54,284 nucleotides of DNA from positions 1-54,284 of the forward strand of contig JBEKSY010000020.1 of the NCBI GenBank assembly GCA_049516595.1. Reading direction: 5' to 3'. Both the position numbers and the translations under genes were made by a program. Shown piece after piece: positions 1 to 8,737 of the stretch. The notes under the pieces were generated by a model, which was not told the origin of the DNA, did not search any database, and saw nothing but the letters and a program-made list of their open reading frames with translations. The stretch's first letter is position 1. Every line of letters begins with the position of its first letter. This DNA comes from JBEKHT01 sp049516595 (GTDB lineage: Bacteria; Chloroflexota; Anaerolineae; Anaerolineales; RBG-16-64-43).

Positions 1-867
1 CTGTCGGATCAGGCGACGCTCTACCTGGAGGGGACTCTTTTCCGCAAAGACCGCACGCTTGTTACCGTCGGCCTCTCTTACGCCCCGGTTTTCTCCCTCG
101 AGAAGAACCTGATTAACATCGTCCTGGGAGCCCGGGATCTCACTCGATTCCGTCAGGCTGAAGAACTCAAGAGCACTTTCATCTCGATCATCAGCCATGA
201 GCTGAAGACGCCCGTTGCTCTTATCAAGGGGTACGCCAGCACGCTCCGCCGCGAAGACGCCCGCTGGGATCCGGCCACCATCCAAGATGCGCTTTCCGTA
301 ATCGAGGAGGAATCCGATCACCTCACTTCCCTCATCGAGGATCTCCTGGACGCCTCCCGCCTGCAGGCTGGCGGCCTGGAACTGCACCTGGGTGAGGTAA
401 AATTGGGTGAGCTGGCCTCCACGCTGGCCGAGCGATTCTCGATGCAGACGCCCCGTCACCGCTTCCAGGTTCACTTCCCAGATGACTTTCCCGTCATCCT
501 TGGGGATGAGGAGCGCCTGTCTCAGGTGATATCCAACTTGCTTTCGAATGCAATCAAATACTCTCTGCCCGGTACGGAAGTTGAAGTACGAGGCCGTGTC
601 GAGCCAGACCAGGTCGTGGTGACCGTGAGTGATCAGGGCCCCGGCATTGATCCCCAGGATCTGCCTCATGTGTTCGACCGCTTCTACCGCGCGGTGGACG
701 CCGCCCGCACAACCAAAGGTGCTGGTCTGGGTCTCTACCTGGCGCGTGCCGTGGTGGAGGCTCACGGAGGCCGCGTTTGGGCCGATAGCGAACCCAAGCA
801 GGGCACGCGCATTTCCTTTTCGATCCCTCGTGCCCAGCCGCTCGACCAAGCCCGTACCCAAGGCTAG
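1..867 (+). CDS. Sensor histidine kinase, C-terminal part (5' end outside window)
   Basis: The frame is open from base 1, so the gene starts upstream of the window; 288 codons are visible and it ends in TAG. The first ~50 residues look like the end of a PAS-type sensor domain. The HisKA dimerisation helix follows, with the H-box SHELKTP; the phospho-accepting His is about residue 66 of the visible part. The HATPase_c domain has an N box (ISNLLSNAIKY), a G1 box (DQGPGID) and a G2 box (GAGLGLYLA). It is therefore a complete kinase core that autophosphorylates and passes phosphate to a response regulator. The signal sensed cannot be told because the N-terminus is missing. No response regulator lies downstream; the CpXC gene follows after 60 nt. 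Confidence 0.93.
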   Translation: MSDQATLYLEGTLFRKDRTLVTVGLSYAPVFSLEKNLINIVLGARDLTRFRQAEELKSTFISIISHELKTPVALIKGYASTLRREDARWDPATIQDALSVIEEESDHLTSLIEDLLDASRLQAGGLELHLGEVKLGELASTLAERFSMQTPRHRFQVHFPDDFPVILGDEERLSQVISNLLSNAIKYSLPGTEVEVRGRVEPDQVVVTVSDQGPGIDPQDLPHVFDRFYRAVDAARTTKGAGLGLYLARAVVEAHGGRVWADSEPKQGTRISFSIPRAQPLDQARTQG

Positions 868-927
868 CCTGGAAACTACCTCAGCTCGATTCCCTTCCGG
901 TTCCGAGCGGCCGGACTCAGGAGTAGA

Positions 928-2283
928 ATGCCACCCACATCGACCACCATCAAGTGCCCAAACTGCGGCGCCCCCCTCGCCGCCAGCATTGAACAGATCT
1001 TCGACCAAGCTCAAGATCCGACCGCGAAGACCCGGCTGCTTCGCGGTCAATTCAACGTCGCCGCCTGTCCAACCTGCGGATACCGCGGTGCCCTCGCCAC
1101 CCCGATCATCTATCACGACCCGGCCAAAGAACTCCTGCTCACTTACGTCCCCACCGGACTGGCCCTTTCCACAGTCGACCAGGAGCAGACCCTGGGACGC
1201 CTCACCCAACGCATCGTCAGTGCCCTCCCGGCCGAGAAGCGCATGGGATATCTGCTCCGCCCACAGAGCTTCCTGACCCTCCAAACCTTGATCGAACGAA
1301 TTCTAGAGGCCGATGGGATCACCCGCCAAATGCTCGAGCAGCAGCGCGCCAAGTCTCGACTGGCTCAGCAACTCGCAGAGGCCGATCCGGCACAGCTTCC
1401 TCAGTTGATCACCGAGAAGGATGCCGAGATCGACGCCGCCGTCTTCCAACTTATCAACACCTTTGCCGAGGCCGCCGAGGCTCGCAATGATGCCTCGCTC
1501 CGGGAGCGCGCCACCAAAGCCCGGGACGCGATTCTCCAGTACTCCCGACTCGGCAAGCGCCTCCGCCAGCAGTCGCAGGCCTTCGAGCGGGCCGCCCAGG
1601 ACCTCCAAAAGCTCGGCCCCACCCCCAGCCTCGACAAGCTCATCGACTTGTTCGTATCCGCCCCCTCGCTCGACCGGGTCACGGCACTCGCCGCGCTCAC
1701 CTGGCAGGCCCTCGACTACACGTTCTTCGAACAACTGACCGCGCGCGTCGATCGTGCCGCACCCTCCGATCAACAGAGACTGACCGCCATCCGCGACCAT
1801 GCCCTGGAGCAAAGCCAAGCCTACCGCCGCGAGGCCGAAGCGGAACTGGGATACAGCGCCTCCGTGTTGCGAACCCTCCTGCAAGCGGCCGATCTCCAGA
1901 CGGCCATCGAGAACCATCTGGCAGATTTCACGGAGACCTTCTTCGTTGTCCTCCAAGCCAATCTCGAGGCCGCCCGCCGCGGCAACCAACCCGAGCCAAT
2001 CCATCGCCTTGAGGACATCGAGAAATCGGTCCTCCTGGCCTTAGACAAGGCGCTCCCCCCGGAGGTTCGGCTGATCCGTGATCTCCTGCAGCAGCCCGAC
2101 GACCCGCAAGCGGATGCCCTTCTCCAGGCACGTGCCGGCGAGATCACCGACCAGCTCCTCAAGGACATGGATCTGATGTTGGAGGACCTTCGCCAACGAG
2201 GCGAGACCGAGGCAGCCGGTCGGCTTGGTCGCCTGCGCGAATCCGCCCAGAAGCAGCTGGCGCTCCGCAAGTTCACCGCCTAA
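928..2283 (+). CDS. CpXC-domain protein
   Basis: A 451-residue soluble protein. The N-terminus carries two CxxC knuckles (CPNC at 10-13, CPTC at 47-50) of the CpXC domain, a presumed zinc-binding module of unknown function common in Chloroflexota and Firmicutes. From about residue 130 to the end it is helical and rich in Ala, Gln, Glu and Arg, with no membrane segment or catalytic motif that I recognise. The ATG follows AGGAG at 5-nt spacing. It may be cotranscribed with the histidine kinase 60 nt upstream. The family assignment is fairly secure; the function is not known. Confidence 0.85.
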   Translation: MPPTSTTIKCPNCGAPLAASIEQIFDQAQDPTAKTRLLRGQFNVAACPTCGYRGALATPIIYHDPAKELLLTYVPTGLALSTVDQEQTLGRLTQRIVSALPAEKRMGYLLRPQSFLTLQTLIERILEADGITRQMLEQQRAKSRLAQQLAEADPAQLPQLITEKDAEIDAAVFQLINTFAEAAEARNDASLRERATKARDAILQYSRLGKRLRQQSQAFERAAQDLQKLGPTPSLDKLIDLFVSAPSLDRVTALAALTWQALDYTFFEQLTARVDRAAPSDQQRLTAIRDHALEQSQAYRREAEAELGYSASVLRTLLQAADLQTAIENHLADFTETFFVVLQANLEAARRGNQPEPIHRLEDIEKSVLLALDKALPPEVRLIRDLLQQPDDPQADALLQARAGEITDQLLKDMDLMLEDLRQRGETEAAGRLGRLRESAQKQLALRKFTA

Positions 2284-2391
2284 GTCCCCGCCTCTTCGAT
2301 CGGCGCGGACGCCGCCCCGCCCGCGGACCCGCGAGCGATCGGTTGGTCTGCCCCCTTAGCGCCCCTCGCCCGGCCCCGGCCTACCCAAACA

Positions 2392-2420
2392 GAAGGCGCC
2401 TCTCCATCCGAGGCGCCTTC
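2392..2420. terminator. Bidirectional terminator between convergent genes
   Basis: A perfect 10-bp inverted repeat (GAAGGCGCCT / AGGCGCCTTC) with a 9-nt loop sits between the plus-strand CpXC gene and the end of the long minus-strand train. On the minus strand it is followed by a T-rich TTCTGTTTGGG. On the plus strand the T run (CTCTTTTT) comes about 16 nt later. It most likely ends the acetyl-CoA pathway transcript. Confidence 0.7.
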
Positions 2421-2502
2421 GAATCCTTCCGGTCCTCTTTTTGCGGGGCTTAATCCGGACCATTCCTCCATGGGGCCGCCCAACCCGCGCGTCCCCAATT
2501 GT

Positions 2503-3285
2503 TCATTTCTCTCCAAACTCGGAGTTCAGACGAACCCTGATCGCCTCCGCTTCACGCACTAGGTTCGTCGAAAGATCCGAAACCGGTACCCGCCTCCGAT
2601 CCGCATCGCGAGCCGCCCCGTCGTCAGAAAGGAAACCGATCACTTCCAATCCGGGAGATCGCCTCCTAACGTAGCTGCGATCCTCGGCGTCCCGTACCTT
2701 GCTCCCGACCAAGAAAAGATGTTTCAGTGAAAGATCCGCAGCCAGGCTGCGGATCTGGCTGGCGGTCGCCAAGCTCCTTTCCGTTGGCTCCACCACCACC
2801 AGCATGGCATCCACGGCATCGGCCGTCGCCCGCCCAAGATGCTCCACCCCAGCGTACATGTCGAGCAGAACCACCTCATCCCGCCTCAGCAGGATGTGCG
2901 TCACCAAAGACCGCAGGAGAACGCTTTCCGGACATATGCAACCTGACCCGCCCCGCTCGACCGCCCCGAGTTCCAACAGGCGGATCCCCCGGTAGGCTGC
3001 CGAATACGCATCCGGCAGGTCGTCCACCCGCGGATTCAGCCGGAAGTAACCCCCAAAGGCCCCAGGCTGCGCCCCCGTCCGCTCGGCGATCAGCTCCTCC
3101 ATCTCGGCAATGGGCCGCAGGCCCTTCAGGGCTTCCTCCGGAAAGCCCAGCGCCGCGCCCAGGCAAGGGGATGGGTCCGCATCGACGGCCAGCACTCGGT
3201 ACCCCTGGCCCGCAAAGGAATACGCCAGCAGGCTGCAAAGCGTTGTCTTGCCCACGCCCCCCTTGCCGGTAATTGCGACCTTCAT
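2503..3285 (-). CDS. CooC-type nickel-insertion ATPase (second copy)
   Basis: A 260-residue SIMIBI-class ATPase. It opens with a deviant P-loop (GKGGVGKTT, residues 7-15), followed by DADPSPCLG. A CxC motif (GCICPE, about residue 115) is the metal-binding and dimerisation signature of CooC proteins, which help load nickel into CO dehydrogenase or acetyl-CoA synthase. An SD (GGAGG) lies 8 nt before the ATG. It is the last gene of the minus-strand train, 27 nt after the unknown 425-residue gene, and far from the CODH gene. It differs strongly from the other CooC at 16.0-16.8 kb, so the two may serve different metal sites or clients. CooC family is firm; the client is inference. Confidence 0.88.
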   Translation of the reverse strand: MKVAITGKGGVGKTTLCSLLAYSFAGQGYRVLAVDADPSPCLGAALGFPEEALKGLRPIAEMEELIAERTGAQPGAFGGYFRLNPRVDDLPDAYSAAYRGIRLLELGAVERGGSGCICPESVLLRSLVTHILLRRDEVVLLDMYAGVEHLGRATADAVDAMLVVVEPTERSLATASQIRSLAADLSLKHLFLVGSKVRDAEDRSYVRRRSPGLEVIGFLSDDGAARDADRRRVPVSDLSTNLVREAEAIRVRLNSEFGEK

Positions 3286-3312
3286 CGTCTTGCCTCCCGG
3301 TCCCGCCCCCGC

Positions 3313-4590
3313 TCAGGCCGGTTCCCCATGCAAGTTGCGCGCCGCAATCACGGGGATCCCGGCACCGATCAGTGCCCGGGCCGTCAGGTTCAGCGACTCG
3401 TGTTTGTCCAGGTAGTTGCGCAACAACTGCGGCATCAACCCCTGAGAGTCCACATCCTCCTTGGCCATGAAGTAGTCGAGGATATCCGACGGGTGATCCC
3501 GCTTCTCCTCCACCTCCACTTCGCCGCCCTCATGCTTCGCAGAAATGTTGGCCACGTGCTGGGCCACCTCCACCAGCTCTTCGCGCCGGTTGTAGGGCTG
3601 ACGAACAATGTTCTTCCAGGCTTCGGTAATGTGATGCTCGAATCGCACGATTTCTTCCAAATTGAGTGCCCTTCTCGCCTCGGCACAAAGCTCCAGAGTC
3701 CGGTTGTCCACGGAATTGCTGAAATTGAAACCAATGAGAGGGGTCGTACCGTCAGCCCGCGAGAACAATCGCGCCCCGATCAGCGTCCACAGCACCGAGT
3801 AGGGGTTGTCATTTCCCATGAATACCGAGATCTTAAACTCAATGTCGATCCCCATCTTGTGCAACAAGTAACCGAGCAACACTGTTCCCGGATTGATGTT
3901 CAGGACCGACCGCACTCCGTAGTTCGTGTAGTAGTACAGAAGCTCATCTACCCACTGCAGAGCATGGTCGTTCGGCTCCCCGATTCCACCGAAGTAGCCG
4001 GTCAGCGTTTCGGGGCCGCCCAGATGAATGTTGGAGCCATCCGTCCCTTTCGTATCCAACGTTTCCACATAGGAAGCGCCCACGATCTGCACCGCGGCGC
4101 CCACCGCCAGAAGATCCCCGCTATCCGCCTCGGACTCCTTCATCTTCCGCACACGGATGAACCGCCCGGGCATCAGCTCCTTCCGCTCAATGGACCGGCG
4201 CGCCTCTTCAATCATCCATGGAAAGTACTGAAAGGCACTGATTTCCAGGGTTACCGCAAGCCGCGAATCAAATCTTGTCGCCTGCAGCCGTTCTCCAAGA
4301 ATCCCACGCTGATAGTCCTCCATGCGTACAAAGGCGCACCGATCGCGCTGGTTCCTCAACCACTCCAGATCCCTTAGGTAGGGTGAGCCCTGCTGCCTCA
4401 GTCGCTCCATCAGGCCCGGAAGGGACCGCGCTTCCTCCGCCATTCGGTTGATCTCGTCGACGCCGCCATACTTCTCGACCAGATCCAAGAGCCTGCCAAT
4501 CAACGGCGCTTGGCCGTCCACGAGAAGCCGATTCACCTCCTCGACGTGTTCCCAAGGGATTCGAAGTCGATCCACCAGCTCGCGACTCAT
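3313..4590 (-). CDS. Unrecognised 425-residue protein coupled to PanB
   Basis: I do not recognise this family. The protein is soluble, with no signal peptide or membrane helix. The first ~120 residues are helical and charged. The middle (about 120-330) alternates predicted strands and helices as in an alpha/beta barrel, with motif-like stretches HLGGPETLTGYFGG, YTNYGVRSVLNINPG and SVFMGNDNPYS. It has few cysteines and no Fe-S or corrinoid motif. The start codon overlaps the panB stop by 4 nt (ATGA type), so the two are translationally coupled. A CooC follows 27 nt later. Position in a methylene-THF/acetyl-CoA operon suggests a one-carbon or CoA-related role, but that is guilt by association only. 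Confidence 0.8.
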   Translation of the reverse strand: MSRELVDRLRIPWEHVEEVNRLLVDGQAPLIGRLLDLVEKYGGVDEINRMAEEARSLPGLMERLRQQGSPYLRDLEWLRNQRDRCAFVRMEDYQRGILGERLQATRFDSRLAVTLEISAFQYFPWMIEEARRSIERKELMPGRFIRVRKMKESEADSGDLLAVGAAVQIVGASYVETLDTKGTDGSNIHLGGPETLTGYFGGIGEPNDHALQWVDELLYYYTNYGVRSVLNINPGTVLLGYLLHKMGIDIEFKISVFMGNDNPYSVLWTLIGARLFSRADGTTPLIGFNFSNSVDNRTLELCAEARRALNLEEIVRFEHHITEAWKNIVRQPYNRREELVEVAQHVANISAKHEGGEVEVEEKRDHPSDILDYFMAKEDVDSQGLMPQLLRNYLDKHESLNLTARALIGAGIPVIAARNLHGEPA

Positions 4591-5450
4591 TTCCCCTTCT
4601 CCCCCAAGGACTTCAGCAACTCACCAAACTGGTCATCCTTGATCGTGAACCAGTTTTCCGGCTGGGGGAACTCTTTCGAGGTCACCTCGTCCACATACCG
4701 CTTCAGCCCGCCCAGGATGACCTCCCCGGCATTTCCATACACCTTCGCCATCTTCGGTTTGAAGCGCGGATACAGACCAAACATGTCATGGAAGATGAGC
4801 AGTTGGCCGTGAGCCTCCGGCCCCGACCCCAGGCTGATGATGGGAATCCCCGCCCGGTCGGTGATGATCTTCGTGACGCGGTCCGGCACCATCTCGAGCA
4901 ATATGCTGAAAGCCCCCTCCGCCTCCAGAATCCGTGCGTCCTCCACGATCTTCTTCGCCCGGGCCGCATCTCTTCCCTGAACCTTGAACCCACCCAGGGC
5001 CGAGACGCTCTGCGGGGTTAGGCCAAGATGCCCCATGACCGGAATCCCTGCTCGCGCAATCACGCTGACGCGATCCGCCATCTCCGCTCCCCCCTCCAAC
5101 TTCACGGCATCACAGGAGGCTTCCGCCATGAAGCGACCCGCGTTTCGCACCGCCATCTCCACCGAGGGCTGGTAGGACATGTACGGCATGTCTCCTATCA
5201 GAAAGGCGTTGGGCGTCCCTCGCCGAACCGCCTGGGCATGCCGCATCATGTCCTCCATGGTTACCGGCAGCGTGCTTTCATAACCCAGCACGGTCATCCC
5301 CAGGCTGTCCCCGACCAGCACAATGTCCAAACCGGCCTCTTCCACCAGGTAGGCCATCGGGTAGTCGTAACACGTAATCATGGTTATCGGCACGCGTCGC
5401 TGCATCTTTTCCAGCAGCGTGGGAAGCAAAACTTTGCTTCTCTTCTCCAT
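4587..5450 (-). CDS. panB: 3-methyl-2-oxobutanoate hydroxymethyltransferase (PanB family)
   Basis: 287 residues, a normal length for PanB, the TIM-barrel enzyme that moves a hydroxymethyl group from 5,10-methylene-THF to 2-oxoisovalerate to make ketopantoate. Metal and catalytic positions are present: VGDSLG (Asp48), DMPYMSY (Asp87), KLEGG (Glu119), MGHLGLTPQS (His141), LEMVP (Glu186). Two departures stand out. The usual GxGxxxDGQ reads GSGPEAHGQ (His214), and the HTxAVxRG stretch reads HAQAVRRG. No panC or panD is nearby. It sits between hdrCB and the unknown gene it overlaps, with SD GAGGAG 8 nt before ATG. It could be ordinary PanB feeding CoA synthesis, or a paralogue acting on another oxoacid; the fold is certain, the substrate less so. 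Confidence 0.88.
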   Translation of the reverse strand: MEKRSKVLLPTLLEKMQRRVPITMITCYDYPMAYLVEEAGLDIVLVGDSLGMTVLGYESTLPVTMEDMMRHAQAVRRGTPNAFLIGDMPYMSYQPSVEMAVRNAGRFMAEASCDAVKLEGGAEMADRVSVIARAGIPVMGHLGLTPQSVSALGGFKVQGRDAARAKKIVEDARILEAEGAFSILLEMVPDRVTKIITDRAGIPIISLGSGPEAHGQLLIFHDMFGLYPRFKPKMAKVYGNAGEVILGGLKRYVDEVTSKEFPQPENWFTIKDDQFGELLKSLGEKGK

Positions 5451-5479
5451 CCGGTCGTCTCCTCAAAGTAACGAGGGAT

Positions 5480-6889
5480 TCATGCCGTCCTCTCGCCCTG
5501 GCCGACCCTCTCCCGCAAAATGGGCCGCGCATCGACCATGTTGTGCTGCAACCCAGCTTCCGCTTCCAGCCCGAACGCGACCGCCATCAGTTGGGTAAAG
5601 TACACAATGGGTGTGCCCAGTTCCCGCGGCATGCGGTCTTGCCGGCTTTCCAGATTCGTGCTGCACAGCGGACAGGCGACCACAATCATCTCGGCCCCGC
5701 GCGCCCGCGCGTTTTCAAGAATTCTTTGGCACAGCTTCACAATGATGTCTGTGCGGGTCAAGGCCAAGGAGGCTCCACAGCATGTCGTTTTCAAATCCCA
5801 ATCCACCGGCTGGGCTCCGACCGCCGCCATCGCTTGATCCATCATACGTGGGTACTCCGCTTCCCCCGATCCGGTGATCCGCGGTGGTCGAGTCAGCAGG
5901 CAACCGTAGTAACAGGCCACCTTCAGCCCCGCCAAGGGTCGCTTGACCTGGGCCCGAACCTTCTCCAGCCCCAGCTGTTCAACCATGTACCCAAGGAGGG
6001 AATGCACCCCCACCCGATCCGAATAGACATGGCCCATCTCGGTCTCAAACTTCTCCCGCCGATCAGGCTCCGCTCGCAATTCATGCAAAGCCACTTGGAA
6101 GCGGTTGAAACACGCCGCGCAAGGTAGGGCCACATCCCGAAAGCCCTGGTGATCCAACAGATCCAGATTCATGAGCGGCAAACGCATCGCCTGATCTGCG
6201 TCCAACCGGTGCGCCGGGGTGGATCCACAACACACCCAGCCCTCGGGCTCCACAGGCGTCATTCCCAGCGCCTTCAGGCAGGCCTGGGCAGAGCGGTCAT
6301 ACGACTGACCGACCCCGTGAAGCGAACACCCCGGATAATACCCCACCTCATTCTGCGGCCGCCCGGCATGCGTCGATCCCGCTGCCCGCCACCTCGGTCG
6401 GACGACCTCCGGCAGCATGGCAACCTGCCCTTTTCGAATCATCGCGACCCCCAGAGGGATATCCCGCACCAGGGTCAGGTTTCGCAAATCGACTTCCGCA
6501 ATAAGGCCCAGCTCATAGGACCGACCGATCAAGTTCACGTCGCGCAGGAACACCTTGTTGAAGAGCGCAACTTCGGGCACCTTGGGCTTGATCCCTCGCT
6601 GGATGGCGTCGCTGACGATGAAATCCATGATGCGGGCCAGGTCGACACCCTGAGGGCAGCGCGTGGTACACGTCTGGCACGAGGCGCACAGCCAAGGGGT
6701 CTTTGCGTCAAACAGCTCCTTCTCCAGGCCGAGTTGCGCCGCCCCCAGCACTTGGTTTGGGGCCATGTCAAAGAATTCGCCCAAGGGGCACCCGGACGTA
6801 CACTTCGCACACTGGTAGCAGAGATAAACGTTTTCGCCCGTCTTCTCCCGAATTCGTTCCGCCAGCTCGCTATTCACCTTGACGGACAT
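5480..6889 (-). CDS. Heterodisulfide reductase-like HdrC-HdrB fusion
   Basis: 469 residues joining HdrC and HdrB in one chain. The HdrC part (about 1-110) has two 4Fe-4S motifs: CxxCxxCxxxC beginning at Cys24 and CASCQTCTTRCP at about 67-78. The HdrB part (about 180-440) has two CCG domains: C..HG/CCGS/CAAC and CYYGC/CCGAS/CPLC, which in HdrB bind the non-cubane clusters. No CoM-CoB chemistry is expected in a bacterium; in acetogens HdrBC relays electrons between the HdrA flavin and MetFV. It lies 39 nt after metF and 29 nt before panB. In Moorella hdrC and hdrB are separate genes, so the fusion is a variation worth noting. Confidence 0.92.
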   Translation of the reverse strand: MSVKVNSELAERIREKTGENVYLCYQCAKCTSGCPLGEFFDMAPNQVLGAAQLGLEKELFDAKTPWLCASCQTCTTRCPQGVDLARIMDFIVSDAIQRGIKPKVPEVALFNKVFLRDVNLIGRSYELGLIAEVDLRNLTLVRDIPLGVAMIRKGQVAMLPEVVRPRWRAAGSTHAGRPQNEVGYYPGCSLHGVGQSYDRSAQACLKALGMTPVEPEGWVCCGSTPAHRLDADQAMRLPLMNLDLLDHQGFRDVALPCAACFNRFQVALHELRAEPDRREKFETEMGHVYSDRVGVHSLLGYMVEQLGLEKVRAQVKRPLAGLKVACYYGCLLTRPPRITGSGEAEYPRMMDQAMAAVGAQPVDWDLKTTCCGASLALTRTDIIVKLCQRILENARARGAEMIVVACPLCSTNLESRQDRMPRELGTPIVYFTQLMAVAFGLEAEAGLQHNMVDARPILRERVGQGERTA

Positions 6890-6928
6890 GGCTTCTCCTA
6901 CGCAGCTTTTCTCCCCCAGCTTGGGGAG

Positions 6929-7915
6929 TCACGCCGACCCGTTCATTCTCGGTCTCGGCAGCAGCCCGGCTCGTGTGACAATCTCCGCTACGGCCTCTTC
7001 CCACTCAATTGCCATGATGTGCACGCCAGCCACACCGGGAATCTCGCGCACCTGCTCGATCAATTCCACACAGATGTCAATCCCCACCTTGCGGGTAGCT
7101 TCCGCCCTGGCCTTCTTGTCTTCGATGCCCGCGCCGGCCGCCTCCATCCGTCCTACGATTTCCTCCGGCATGTCCAGGCCCGGCACACTGTCCCGCATGT
7201 ACTTGGCTGCCCCGACTGACTTCAAGGGACCCACCCCGGCCAGCAAGTACACCCTTTCGGGGAGCCCTAGGTCGCAAACGCGCGCCATGAACTCCCGGAA
7301 GCGGGCCAGATTGTAAACCAGCTGGGTCTGAACAAAGTCTGCTCCGGCGTTCACTTTCTTCCCGAGGCGCAGCGGCCGCCACTCGGCAGGATCAGCGAAA
7401 GGGTTTTCCCCCACGCCCACAAAAAACCGCGGGTTGACCCCCTTGATCTCCTCGCCGCATTGAAAACTCGCGTGATCCCGAAGATCCGCGACCATCCGAA
7501 CCAACTGGATTGAGTCCAGATCATGAACATTCTTCGCTTGCGGATGATTGCCGAAAGTGTGGTGATCTCCCGTCAGGCAAAGAACGTTGCGCAGTCCGAG
7601 CGCATAAGCTCCCAGCAGATCTGACTGCATGGCCAGCCGGTTCCGGTCCCGGCACGTCATCTGCATGACCGGCTCAAGACCCTCATCGATTGCAATCCGG
7701 CCTGCGGCTATCGAGGACATCCGCACGATCGCAGTCTGGTTGTCCGTGATGTTCACCGCGTCCGACAGGCCCCGAAGCAAGGCGGCCTTTTTTCGGACCA
7801 CCGCGCCATCGGCATTCTTCGGTGGGCCAAGCTCGACGGTAACTGCAAAATGACCTGCTCGCAGCACCTTCTCCAAGTTGCTTCCTGAACGGTACCCGTT
7901 GTTGGTCGCATCCAT
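6929..7915 (-). CDS. metF: Methylenetetrahydrofolate reductase, large subunit
   Basis: 328 residues, the FAD-containing TIM-barrel MTHFR fold: VELGPPKNAD near the N-terminus, CLTGDHHTFGNHP at about 115-127, and FVQTQLVYN (the QTQ motif of MTHFR) in the second half. It reduces 5,10-methylene-THF to 5-methyl-THF. metV lies 3 nt upstream, so this is the MetFV type that has a separate Fe-S subunit instead of using NAD(P)H directly. With HdrCB, HdrA and MvhD nearby, it fits the Moorella-type MetFV-HdrABC-MvhD complex. Confidence 0.95.
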   Translation of the reverse strand: MDATNNGYRSGSNLEKVLRAGHFAVTVELGPPKNADGAVVRKKAALLRGLSDAVNITDNQTAIVRMSSIAAGRIAIDEGLEPVMQMTCRDRNRLAMQSDLLGAYALGLRNVLCLTGDHHTFGNHPQAKNVHDLDSIQLVRMVADLRDHASFQCGEEIKGVNPRFFVGVGENPFADPAEWRPLRLGKKVNAGADFVQTQLVYNLARFREFMARVCDLGLPERVYLLAGVGPLKSVGAAKYMRDSVPGLDMPEEIVGRMEAAGAGIEDKKARAEATRKVGIDICVELIEQVREIPGVAGVHIMAIEWEEAVAEIVTRAGLLPRPRMNGSA

Positions 7916-7918
7916 AGT

Positions 7919-8623
7919 TCACCTCGGCCCCGACCCAGGTTGCTCTTCCGCCTCGGCCAGGCGAAGGTCCTCTCGCACGATCTTGCGGGGCCCTCCGTCT
8001 CGCGAGGTGCGCCAATCCTTCGGCGGCTGGATGTCCAGCAGCAATTCCAGCCTCCCTTGCGCCTTCAACCGGTCATAGATCAGCTGCCAGGCACAGTCGA
8101 CGTCTCGATTGATCTCACACCGGCCCCCCACGGAGCCGCCGCACGGGCCGTTGAGAAGCTGCTTGGAACAACGCGCGATCGGACAGATTCCACCGGTCAA
8201 AGCCAACAGGCAATTGCCACAGGCCTGGCACCGCTCCGCCCAGACGCCTTGCTCCATAGGCAGGCCCATAAACGAGGTGTTCAAGCCCGGGATCACAATC
8301 TTCTGAGGATAGCGCTCGGCTAGGGCTTGGGCCCCCACTCCGCACCCTAACGAAAGGACACAATCGGCTTCCTCAATCTGATCGTGGATGGCGTCGATGT
8401 ACTCCCATTCGCATTGGCGCTGGACCACGCTCGAGATGACCTGCCTGGGTTTCCCCTCCAGCCGGCTGGACATGCGAAGTGCGGAGGCGAGCACTGCCGA
8501 CTCCTTCTCGCCGCCAGCAAAACAAACGGTGACGCAGGTGCCGCAGCCAACGACCAACACCTGGCGCCTGTCTCCCAGCAGACCGTTAATTTCCTCCAAG
8601 GGTTTCTGTTCCGCAACAATCAT
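7919..8623 (-). CDS. metV: Methylenetetrahydrofolate reductase small subunit MetV (MTHFR_C)
   Basis: 234 residues from the chosen ATG. An upstream ATG at 8635 adds four residues, but a GGGAGG SD lies just ahead of the 8623 ATG and overlaps that upstream codon. Cys-rich: VGCGTCVTVC near the N-terminus, a central GCGVGAQA, and a dense set CQACGNCLLALTGG..C..ARC...GPCGG at about 135-170, matching the zinc- and Fe-S-binding MetV partner of MetF. It carries electrons to MetF. The 3-nt gap to metF supports tight coupling. A 102-nt gap without a gene separates it from mvhD. Confidence 0.93.
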   Translation of the reverse strand: MIVAEQKPLEEINGLLGDRRQVLVVGCGTCVTVCFAGGEKESAVLASALRMSSRLEGKPRQVISSVVQRQCEWEYIDAIHDQIEEADCVLSLGCGVGAQALAERYPQKIVIPGLNTSFMGLPMEQGVWAERCQACGNCLLALTGGICPIARCSKQLLNGPCGGSVGGRCEINRDVDCAWQLIYDRLKAQGRLELLLDIQPPKDWRTSRDGGPRKIVREDLRLAEAEEQPGSGPR

Positions 8624-8737
8624 TCTGCCTCCCATCTTTCATCGCTCGGCAACTCTTCCGTGCGCCCCCGCAGCTGGCCGCCTTGCCCCTTCCGGCCGCC
8701 CAACCAGCGCCTTTCCGGCTTTGAGGGCCACGCCCCC

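Noticed and set aside
3328..4377. Long plus-strand open frame opposite the unknown PanB-linked gene
   Set aside because: The minus strand has start overlap with panB, operon spacing and a balanced amino-acid composition; the plus frame is rich in His, Arg, Gln and Pro as shadow frames are.
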